Virus record (IMG/VR): IMGVR_UViG_3300020595_000236
Coordinates: 1-20,542 of that record
Length of the DNA stretch: 20,542 nt
Source of the DNA: a virus
Direction: 5' to 3' (one strand)
The notes under the pieces are model-generated. The model had not been told where the DNA came from. It saw nothing but the letters and a program-made list of their open reading frames with translations, and did no database searches. Of the stretch, positions 1-4,934 are shown in pieces (within the stretch, counting starts at the first letter, position 1; every line of letters begins with the position of its first letter). A program made the translations under genes and the position numbers.

Positions 1-1
1 C

Positions 2-427
2 AAGATGGACGCCGAATGGGATGAGTGGGCTGAACCCTTCATCAAATATATTAACGACGAACGAATCGAACCCGTAGCCAGTGAGTTAATTACTTGGGAC
101 GAAGAGATTAAGGTTGCTGGTTCAGTGGACTTCATTGGCAAGCTAACTGATGGTAAGTATTTCATGGCTGACTACAAGTGCCGTGACTGCAAGGGTCGCG
201 GTGGTAAATTCTACGAAAAGAAGGACTGCACTCAGCTAGCTATCGAGAGTTGGATGCTAGCTAGGATGTGGGACTTAGAGTATCTACCTACGATCATGAG
301 CGTGTGCGTGGATATTAGATCCAAGAAGCATTACCACAAGGAGTGGACTTGGAAGCAAATGCAGAAGGGTATTGAACGCTTCAAGCTAACCTCCGAATTA
401 TATTGGATGGACTTCATGAATGTCTAG
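2..427 (+). CDS. PD-(D/E)XK nuclease, RecB/Cas4-like (5' end cut by window)
   Basis: Probably a phage exonuclease or recombination nuclease of the PD-(D/E)XK superfamily. The reading frame is open to the left edge, so the N-terminus is probably missing; the first in-window ATG is at position 5. Numbering from that ATG, the visible core is E27, a strand carrying D42 in GSVDFIG, then D56-Y-K58, and a downstream Q77 in a helix (TQLAIESWML) resembling the QxxxY-type motif of RecB-like nucleases. These residues would bind the catalytic metal. The in-window part is 140 aa, shorter than typical RecB-like phage nucleases, consistent with truncation by the edge. The stop overlaps the next gene. With the endonuclease VII-like gene, the annealase and the helicase downstream, a role in DNA end resection or replication intermediate processing is inferred. 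Fold assignment is fairly secure; exact substrate is not. Confidence 0.75.
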   Translation, partial: KMDAEWDEWAEPFIKYINDERIEPVASELITWDEEIKVAGSVDFIGKLTDGKYFMADYKCRDCKGRGGKFYEKKDCTQLAIESWMLARMWDLEYLPTIMSVCVDIRSKKHYHKEWTWKQMQKGIERFKLTSELYWMDFMNV

Positions 428-696
428 TGAAAGCCTATCTAATAAAGTACAGGGAGTTCGGTAAGGACTTTGTTCACGGGACTTGGAAGATAGCTAACTC
501 GGAGGCGAACGCCATCAAGTTTGCTTTTGGCAAAGCCAGAAAAGGCAAAGAAACTACTATGGCGACTAAGCGTAACCTAATCATAACAATAACCGATATA
601 GAAAAACATGAAGTATCTAAAGCATTCCCAATTAGCCCAATACCGAAACGAGAATCTACCAAGGGAGTGTCCAGTGATGAAGACTGGATGCTTTAA
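403..696 (+). CDS. hypothetical small protein, early operon
   Basis: Unrecognised 97-aa protein. The N-terminal part (KAYLIKYREFGKDFV, then WKIANSEANAIKFAFGKARKGK) reads like a compact alpha/beta domain with a basic helix; the C-terminus is less ordered and ends acidic. The ATG at 403 overlaps the preceding gene by 25 nt. A GTG at 427 shares one base with the upstream stop (425-427) and would give an 89-aa product by translational coupling, an equally plausible start. No good ribosome binding site precedes either. The last 89 nt overlap, in another frame, the start of the endonuclease VII-like gene, an unusually long overlap. Its position in a tight recombination operon suggests an early-expressed DNA-metabolism accessory protein, but no function can be assigned. 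Confidence 0.55.
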   Translation: MDGLHECLVKAYLIKYREFGKDFVHGTWKIANSEANAIKFAFGKARKGKETTMATKRNLIITITDIEKHEVSKAFPISPIPKRESTKGVSSDEDWML

Positions 697-1048
697 TCCC
701 TGTGTGGATCACAATCATGTGAGTGGTATGGTTCGCGGAGTTATATCAATGGAGGGCAACACCTTCTTGGGTCGTGTTGAGAATAGCTTTAGACGCTTCG
801 GCACAAGCTCCGAATTGAGCTTATCGGAAGTGCTAAGAAACATTGCGGATTACTTGGATCAAGGTGATACAGATTACCTTCATCCAGTGGGATTAAAGCA
901 ATTAGCGTCTAGGTTTAATCGCTTAGTTCTTGAGGATCAGGTGTTTGCATTAAAAATGCTAAAAGCGAAAAAAAGTGAAATAAAAGCTTGCACTAACTCA
1001 AAACAGAGAACATCTTTATATCGTAAACTTATTACTAATGGAAAATAA
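608..1048 (+). CDS. recombination endonuclease VII-like HNH protein
   Basis: Likely a Holliday-junction or branched-DNA resolving nuclease of the phage endonuclease VII family. The signature is C21-P-V, then D34-H-N-H37, SG, V42-R-G44 and a following N51..L-G55, which parallels the DHDH..G.VRGLLC..CN..LG core of T4 gp49-type enzymes. The second zinc cysteine pair is replaced (S47 and G50), so metal binding, if any, must use C21, C28 and C32. The N-terminal stretch before C21 (LAQYRNENLP) also fits the family, which favours the ATG at 608 over the internal ATG at 677 despite the 89-nt overlap with the upstream gene. The basic C-terminus overlaps the annealase start by 11 nt. Such enzymes clear branched intermediates before packaging, a role inferred here. 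Confidence 0.72.
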   Translation: MKYLKHSQLAQYRNENLPRECPVMKTGCFNPCVDHNHVSGMVRGVISMEGNTFLGRVENSFRRFGTSSELSLSEVLRNIADYLDQGDTDYLHPVGLKQLASRFNRLVLEDQVFALKMLKAKKSEIKACTNSKQRTSLYRKLITNGK

Positions 1049-1481
1049 AAACATACTATCAGAAATCCAAACGGAGTTAAAAGCTCCCAAGGGACAACGC
1101 AATAACTTTGGCAACTACGCATACCGCAGTGCCGAAGATATTTTAGAGGCTGTAAAGCCCTTACTTAAAAAGCACAATTGTGCGTTAATTCTTAGCGATG
1201 ATGTCGTAAGCATTGAGGGTCGTGTATATGTAAAATCGATTGCAATGTTATTGAGCGACGGCACAAGAATCGCTGACTCCGTGGGGTTTGCTCGTGAAGC
1301 AGAAGCAAAAAAAGGTATGGACGAAAGCCAAATTACTGGTAGCTCCTCATCCTATGCTCGAAAATACGCTCTCAATGGACTGCTTTGTATCGACGACTGT
1401 AAAGACGCGGATGCTACAAACAAGCACGGAAAAGACTCTCAAGCTACCATCAAGGCAGCTACAAACAACAACCTAATATAG
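1038..1481 (+). CDS. erf: ERF-family single-strand DNA annealing protein
   Basis: Phage recombinase of the ERF superfamily, which binds single-stranded DNA and promotes annealing. Recognised by FGNYAYRSAEDI (24-35), the central basic/hydrophobic beta region, and the family hallmark around MDESQITGSSSSYARKYAL (94-112) followed by an acidic DDCKDAD (119-125). The protein is 147 aa, short for the family (P22 Erf is about 204 aa), with only a brief Asn/Lys-rich tail after the core. It starts inside the end of the endonuclease VII-like gene and is followed 12 nt later by an SSB-accessory-like gene, so annealase, resolvase and accessory protein are probably translated from one mRNA. No SD precedes its ATG. 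Expected role: genome circularisation or concatemer formation and recombination-dependent replication. Confidence 0.9.
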   Translation: MENKNILSEIQTELKAPKGQRNNFGNYAYRSAEDILEAVKPLLKKHNCALILSDDVVSIEGRVYVKSIAMLLSDGTRIADSVGFAREAEAKKGMDESQITGSSSSYARKYALNGLLCIDDCKDADATNKHGKDSQATIKAATNNNLI

Positions 1482-1493
1482 GGAACTAGAAAA

Positions 1494-1715
1494 ATGGAAA
1501 AATACGATAACACAAATCGCGGAGCTATGTTTAAAAACGACCGCAAGAAGACTGAAAATCATCCAGACTTGGGTGGCACAATCGATGTGGGCGGCACTGA
1601 ATATTACATCAACGCTTGGAAGAAAGAATCCAAGGCGGGTGCTCCGTTCTATTCGCTTTCAGTTAAGCTAAAGGAGCCCAAGGAGGCTGTAGCTAGCGAA
1701 TCACCCTTTGAATAA
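1494..1715 (+). CDS. small conserved phage protein, possible SSB/annealase accessory
   Basis: A 73-aa protein of a type often seen in phage recombination operons, recognised from memory and not by a search: NRGAMFKNDRK (8-18), then short beta strands, YINAWKKESK (38-47) and SLSVKLKE (54-61). The all-beta basic core suggests an OB-like nucleic-acid-binding fold. The last residues (ESPFE) resemble the acidic, Phe-containing tip that bacterial SSB uses to recruit partners. It follows the annealase by 12 nt, with a weak AGGG about 11 nt upstream of the ATG, and is the last gene before a strong terminator, so it closes the first transcription unit. Function as a single-strand DNA-binding or annealase helper is inference. 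Confidence 0.65.
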   Translation: MEKYDNTNRGAMFKNDRKKTENHPDLGGTIDVGGTEYYINAWKKESKAGAPFYSLSVKLKEPKEAVASESPFE

Positions 1716-1745
1716 TCTGCTAGGGGTAGTAGAGGCGTAGTAATT

Positions 1746-1780
1746 AAGGGGCGGGGTTTTGGTATTCCCCGTCCCTTTTT
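1746..1780 (+). terminator. rho-independent terminator
   Basis: An 11-bp stem (1746-1756 paired with 1767-1777) containing one G-T mismatch that pairs as G-U in RNA, a 10-nt loop, and a T-run at 1776-1780. It lies 30 nt after the stop of the 73-aa gene and before the next start at 1807. This would end or attenuate the first early transcription unit, so expression of the dNTP hydrolase and helicase genes should need read-through or another promoter. Confidence 0.88.
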
Positions 1781-1806
1781 ATAACAACAATTAAATATAA
1801 AGAATA

Positions 1807-2166
1807 ATGATTTCATCAGATATATCTACATTACCATCAAGTGGTAAAATGACAAACTTCTCTACTGGTGCAGTTAGAGACGCAATGATGGGGAAAGGAT
1901 TCCCATCCCTAATTCCAACGGGTGCTCTTAAATCCCTAGCTAAACGCTTTGAGGACGGAGCTATTAAATACGGCAGGGATAACTGGCAGAAGGGCATTCC
2001 ACTCTCGCGATACTGTGACGCCGCAAACCGACACCTATGGGCATTGTGTGATCAAAAGACAGACGAGGATCACTTTGGTGCTGTTCTTTGGAACATCGCT
2101 TGCTGGCAGGAAACAAAAAGAAGGATTGACTTGGGACTATTACCAGAGGAACTTAACGACATTTAA
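1807..2166 (+). CDS. dATP/dGTP diphosphohydrolase-like protein (DUF5664 type)
   Basis: Probable all-alpha (d)NTP pyrophosphohydrolase-like protein of the DUF5664/dGTP diphosphohydrolase N-terminal family, related to MazG-type enzymes. Visible family marks in order: FSTGAVRD (18-25), FEDGAIKYG (48-56) with N59-W60 and G63, R75-H76, and the acidic D86-E-D-H89 followed by W95-N96. The E49 and D86-E87-D88 residues are the likely magnesium ligands. At 119 aa it is a single domain. The start at 1807 has no SD; an internal ATG at 1849 is possible but would drop only 14 unconserved residues. It sits between a terminator and a tight 1-nt gap to the next gene. Likely role: shaping the nucleotide pool during phage replication. 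Substrate cannot be read from the sequence. Confidence 0.75.
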   Translation: MISSDISTLPSSGKMTNFSTGAVRDAMMGKGFPSLIPTGALKSLAKRFEDGAIKYGRDNWQKGIPLSRYCDAANRHLWALCDQKTDEDHFGAVLWNIACWQETKRRIDLGLLPEELNDI

Positions 2167-2167
2167 T

Positions 2168-2482
2168 ATGAAGGATTACATCGATAACTACAGGGAAGCA
2201 TACGACAGAGAGTTCTCGGAGGACGGTGATGAGGATATCCGCAAGAACTTCTGGAAGATGGCACGCAGGGATATCATACGTGCAAAACGCACTGGGTTAA
2301 TACAGGAGATCTGTGTTGAGGATTACATACAATCCAACTACAGACCATACTCAAAAATCTCAGAAAAAACTCGCAACATAATTGAAAAGAGTATTGATAT
2401 TCCAGCGGCACTACTATCAGATCATTTAAAGGTATCCATTTCAGCAATCAGACAAATAAGGAATAAATATAAAAACAAATAG
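2168..2482 (+). CDS. small protein with C-terminal helix-turn-helix-like region
   Basis: A 104-aa product starting one base after the preceding stop (TAA-T-ATG), which makes translational coupling likely. The same frame is open upstream to 1949, but that part overlaps the conserved dNTP hydrolase gene and is rejected. The N-terminal two thirds is charged and helical (acidic up to about residue 25, then Arg/Lys-rich). Residues about 75-101 read as a helix-turn-helix: IPAALLSDHLKV, then SISAIRQIRNKY, with a strongly basic end. This pattern resembles small DNA-binding or replication-initiation accessory proteins. Its place directly before the helicase fits a helicase loader, origin-binding protein or regulator, but none of these can be chosen on present evidence. 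Confidence 0.7.
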   Translation: MKDYIDNYREAYDREFSEDGDEDIRKNFWKMARRDIIRAKRTGLIQEICVEDYIQSNYRPYSKISEKTRNIIEKSIDIPAALLSDHLKVSISAIRQIRNKYKNK

Positions 2483-2511
2483 TTATAAAACTAAACCCCA
2501 ATAAAAATACC

Positions 2512-3828
2512 ATGAACGAACTAAACGCAATCGAGGCAGAGGAATCCGTATTAGCAAGCTGCATATCAGAATCAGATGGATCATTATACGATGAGCTATC
2601 GGATATTATAACCAAGGATGACTTCTCTAGTGGGAAGAACTCGGCTATATTCAGTAGCATTGGCAGAGTTATTAACAATAATGATGAAGTAAATGAGGTA
2701 AACGTAGCTAACCAGCTTCGCAGTAATAATATGCTGGATGATGTGGGTGGTGTTATTCGTATTATGACACTAATGGACTCCCCGTGTACTCCGCTGGCTG
2801 GGCGTGCTGCTGCAAAAATTGTTCTAGGTAAGAGCAGGGCTAGGCAATTATCTAGGCACTATAGAATGCAGTTGGAATCCTTGAATGAAAACGTGGACTC
2901 CACTGACGTAGCTTCAAAGACTGAGGCAGAAATTCGTAAAATTATGGATTCAAGTAAAGAATCCGACAACACATTGTCCACTGCGGCTTGCGATCTAAAG
3001 AAGAGGCTGCATAGCATTAGTGACGGGACTTACGTATCAAAGAAAATATCCACTGGTATACCGCACTTGGATGACAAGCTTGATGAGGGCGGCATTGCAC
3101 AGGGCGAAGTGTGTGTTATAGCCGCACCAACTTCATGTGGAAAATCCCAGTTGGCTTTGAACTTTGTTCTTAGGAACTCTATATCTAGTAACATACCATC
3201 AGCTATCTTTAGTTTTGAGATGCCAGCAGAGCAATTAACCAAGAGGATGACTCAAACCTGCTCCGCCGTTAATCTAAAGAAATATGTAGATAAGACTATT
3301 ACTCCTCACGAATCCACCCTAGTGGACAACGCTATTGATAAGATTGGTGAGGCTCCAATTTACACTGTTCACCATGTCCGTGGTATCGACGATCTTCGCT
3401 CGAAGGCTAGGTCACTCAAAAGAAAGCACGACATAAAAATTATCGTGGTGGATTACTTGCAACTAATACCATTTAACCCAAAGATGAGTAAGCATGAGGG
3501 CATCTCACAGGCATCACACGGCATTAAGCAGATGGCAATGGAGTTGGACGTAGCCGTAATTCTCTTAGCTCAGATTAACAGGACTGGTGCTATGCGGGAT
3601 TCTGGGCTAGTTCTCTACGACCTAAAGGACTCTGGGGATATTGAGAATGACGCGGACATAGCTCTACTGATGTGGCCGAAGGGTGGTGACATTGACACTT
3701 GTAGAACCATTGATCCAAATGGAGTTAGCTACCTAGAGATGGACTACAACGTAGCCAAGAACCGAGAGGGCGAGCGTGATCTAAAGGGACGCTTCAAGTT
3801 TATCAATCACATCGGACGCTTTCAGTAG
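2512..3828 (+). CDS. dnaB: DnaB-type replicative DNA helicase
   Basis: Hexameric RecA-fold helicase that unwinds DNA at the phage replication fork. The N-terminal region (about 1-110) matches the helical DnaB N-domain (EAEESVLASCI near the start). The linker is followed by the ATPase core: Walker A APTSCGKS (205-212), SFEM with catalytic E236, Walker B IIVVDYLQL (310-318), the QINR sensor/arginine region (354-357), DLKDSGDIENDADIALLM (370-387) and NVAKNREGERD (413-423). At 438 aa it is close to normal DnaB length and all key residues are present. The gene has no SD; the 29 nt before its ATG are A-rich. It is the last gene of the + strand replication run before an oppositely oriented gene begins. 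A primase or polymerase is not in this window. Confidence 0.95.
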   Translation: MNELNAIEAEESVLASCISESDGSLYDELSDIITKDDFSSGKNSAIFSSIGRVINNNDEVNEVNVANQLRSNNMLDDVGGVIRIMTLMDSPCTPLAGRAAAKIVLGKSRARQLSRHYRMQLESLNENVDSTDVASKTEAEIRKIMDSSKESDNTLSTAACDLKKRLHSISDGTYVSKKISTGIPHLDDKLDEGGIAQGEVCVIAAPTSCGKSQLALNFVLRNSISSNIPSAIFSFEMPAEQLTKRMTQTCSAVNLKKYVDKTITPHESTLVDNAIDKIGEAPIYTVHHVRGIDDLRSKARSLKRKHDIKIIVVDYLQLIPFNPKMSKHEGISQASHGIKQMAMELDVAVILLAQINRTGAMRDSGLVLYDLKDSGDIENDADIALLMWPKGGDIDTCRTIDPNGVSYLEMDYNVAKNREGERDLKGRFKFINHIGRFQ

Positions 3829-3846
3829 CGATTACTATGGACATTC

Positions 3847-4113
3847 CTATGAATAATTCTTTACAACCGCAACTACCACACGATTACTTACTTCACCTTC
3901 TTTGAACTTATCAACTCCTCCATCAGTGAGCAACAGCATCCCGTTGGATGCCTTTGTCTCCTTATAAAAAATATGATCCCCAACATTTGCGTAAAGCGTT
4001 TTAACTTTTGCGACGGAGTGCGTTAGCCCGTGATCGCATAAAATTTTTACTGCTGGATCGGCTAATAAAATTGATGGAATTAGGGTAGATAGGACGAGTA
4101 ATAGTATTTTCAT
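3847..4113 (-). CDS. probable secreted/periplasmic protein, moron-like
   Basis: An 88-aa protein encoded against the direction of all neighbouring early genes. Residues 1-18 form a classic signal peptide: M-K-I, a Leu/Ile-rich hydrophobic core, and a likely signal-peptidase cut after LLA18 before DP. The mature part (about 70 aa) is mixed charge, probably beta-rich (NRVVVAVVKNY at the end), with one cysteine (C26). AGAGGG abuts the ATG, too close for an ideal SD. It has its own orientation and flanking intergenic space with an inverted repeat, typical of a 'moron' cargo gene expressed independently. An envelope role such as superinfection exclusion is only an inference; no family is recognised. 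Confidence 0.65.
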   Translation of the reverse strand: MKILLLVLSTLIPSILLADPAVKILCDHGLTHSVAKVKTLYANVGDHIFYKETKASNGMLLLTDGGVDKFKEGEVSNRVVVAVVKNYS

Positions 4114-4115
4114 CC

Positions 4116-4153
4116 CTCTATATTAAACCAACAGAGGAACAAAAGATATAGAG
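4116..4153. promoter_or_regulatory. inverted repeat in divergent intergenic region (candidate operator)
   Basis: The 72-nt gap between the - strand secreted-protein gene and the + strand coiled-coil gene holds a perfect 8-bp inverted repeat, CTCTATAT at 4116-4123 and ATATAGAG at 4146-4153, with centres 30 bp apart (about three helical turns). TATAAA at 4163-4168 is a possible -10 for the + strand gene, but no matching -35 is seen. The left arm overlaps the AGAGGG next to the - strand ATG. It could be an operator controlling both directions; this is inference from position and symmetry. Confidence 0.35.
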
Positions 4154-4185
4154 TGAATCACGTATAAATCACAACCAAAACACCT

Positions 4186-4341
4186 ATGGTAACAACAATA
4201 AGAGAACTAAGCGATATACTTCTTGCAATAAAGGAGGACTTCGCCTACATTAAGAATGAAAACCTTCGACTACAGGAGGAGAACAACCAACTAAAACAGG
4301 CAATAGCCGCACTAAATAAGGAACCAACAAACTCACTATGA
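4186..4341 (+). CDS. coiled-coil miniprotein (51 aa)
   Basis: A 51-aa ORF running from the ATG at 4186 to a TGA that overlaps the next ATG (ATGA at 4338-4341). The sequence is almost wholly helical: an N-terminal amphipathic part (IRELSDILLAIKEDF) and then ENLRLQEENNQLKQAIAAL, with leucines and isoleucines at heptad spacing, a leucine-zipper-like coiled coil. There is no SD. The tight coupling to another coiled-coil miniprotein suggests they are made in equal amounts and may pair with each other. A role as assembly chaperone, scaffold-like adaptor or host-protein binder is possible; none can be chosen. Confidence 0.65.
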   Translation: MVTTIRELSDILLAIKEDFAYIKNENLRLQEENNQLKQAIAALNKEPTNSL

Positions 4342-4535
4342 CCGATAAAAAACCAGTTCAAATATTTAAGCCAGACACAGAATCCGTTCTAGTTCGTGGA
4401 CTCAATGCAATGACTAGATCCTGCGATGTTTTAAGTAAGCAAAACGAGGAACTAAATAAGGACATTGAGGGGCTCAAGAAGAAGATAGCTAGACTACAGG
4501 AGCGTGTTCTAGTTGATAGTATAGAGAAGGAATAG
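4338..4535 (+). CDS. coiled-coil miniprotein (65 aa)
   Basis: A 65-aa product whose ATG overlaps the stop of the previous gene by four bases (ATGA), so it is probably translationally coupled. The N-terminal 30 residues are mixed. From about residue 30, QNEELNKDIEGLKKKIARL continues into a charged heptad pattern typical of a parallel coiled coil. There is no signal peptide or membrane segment. Because the upstream miniprotein is also a coiled coil, a heteromeric pair is plausible. No known family is recognised. The two genes are bounded upstream by the candidate divergent control region and downstream by a promoter for the HNH-like gene. Confidence 0.7.
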   Translation: MTDKKPVQIFKPDTESVLVRGLNAMTRSCDVLSKQNEELNKDIEGLKKKIARLQERVLVDSIEKE

Positions 4536-4543
4536 CTTGACAG

Positions 4544-4582
4544 AATCCATGGAATATAAACAATCCATGTTATAATTTAACA
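4544..4582 (+). promoter_or_regulatory. extended -10 promoter with overlapping symmetric operator, leaderless start
   Basis: TGTTATAAT at 4568-4576 is a perfect extended -10 element (TGnTATAAT). The ATG at 4583 lies exactly six bases after the hexamer, where the transcription start is expected, so the mRNA would begin at or next to the start codon. No SD is present. AATCCATG occurs twice, at 4544-4551 and 4562-4569, 18 bp apart. The first copy is part of the palindrome TCCATGGA (4546-4553) and the second overlaps the extended -10, as expected for an operator. A consensus TTGACA at 4537-4542 is wrongly spaced to act as -35. Confidence 0.6.
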
Positions 4583-4807
4583 ATGCCTAGAAACTATAGA
4601 AAAGAATACGATAACTACCAAGGTAAGCCCGAACAGCGAAAGCGTAACGATGCCCGAAAGAAGTCCAGACGGAAGATGGTTAAAGCCGTCGGAAAAATGA
4701 AACTACTAGGAAAGGATATCGATCACAAAGACCGCAACCCCCGCAACACCTCACGTGGAAATCTCCGCATTCAATCAAAAGCAGTAAACCGTTCTAGGAA
4801 TAAATAG
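4583..4807 (+). CDS. small HNH-like endonuclease
   Basis: A 74-aa very basic protein resembling small HNH proteins common in aquatic phages. A Lys/Arg-rich N-terminal half (RKKSRRKMVK, 25-34) precedes the core D47-H48-K-D50, N52, N55 and G59-N60-L61-R62, with N69 near the end. This fits the D-H ... N ... N pattern of HNH/HNN nucleases, H48 being the presumed metal/general-base position. No zinc cysteines are present. It is monocistronic between an extended -10 promoter and the 127-nt leader of the next gene. It may be a nicking enzyme for packaging or recombination, or a relic of a homing endonuclease; the conserved placement in a replication module favours the former. Motif confidence is fair, activity unproven. 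Confidence 0.65.
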   Translation: MPRNYRKEYDNYQGKPEQRKRNDARKKSRRKMVKAVGKMKLLGKDIDHKDRNPRNTSRGNLRIQSKAVNRSRNK

Positions 4808-4892
4808 TTTATCGGTAAGCCAAGCGAGCAATCTTTGGCAGGGTGGGTTTTCGTTCTCTCCCTCCTTTATTAAATCCGATGAGAAAACACAA

Positions 4893-4924
4893 CCTCCTCA
4901 CTTAGCTAATACTGGGTGAGGAGG
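4893..4924. promoter_or_regulatory. SD-sequestering hairpin; also terminator-like on the - strand
   Basis: A perfect 9-bp stem, CCTCCTCAC (4893-4901) with GTGAGGAGG (4916-4924), encloses a 14-nt loop. The right arm contains AGGAGG (4919-4924), the only perfect SD noted in the window, 10 nt before the ATG at 4935, so folding would hide the ribosome site. An 8-codon ORF (4879-4905, MRKHNLLT) runs through the left arm and stops in the loop. Read on the - strand, the same stem is followed by TTGTGTTTTC, so it could also stop late transcripts that run past 5404. Confidence 0.6.
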
Positions 4925-4934
4925 CCAACTTTAA

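Noticed and set aside
1757-1806. Promoter for the dNTP hydrolase gene just after the terminator
   Set aside because: TATAAC (1780-1785) and TATAAA (1796-1801) lack a convincing -35 or extended -10. AT-rich leader sequence alone is not enough.
1949-2167. N-terminal extension of the HTH-like gene upstream of 2168
   Set aside because: It would lie entirely over the conserved core of the dNTP hydrolase gene. The ATG at 2168 directly follows that stop, the normal operon arrangement.
4114-4137. Short hairpin hiding the AGAGGG of the secreted-protein gene (CCTCT/AGAGG)
   Set aside because: Only five base pairs with a 13-nt loop, and the AGAGGG abuts the ATG too closely to be a normal SD. Too weak to list as a regulatory feature.
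4537-4576. TTGACA (4537-4542) paired with TATAAT (4571-4576) as a standard sigma70-type promoter
   Set aside because: The spacer is 28 bp, far from the usual 16-18. The alternative TATAAA at 4555 gives only 12 bp. The extended -10 explanation needs no -35.
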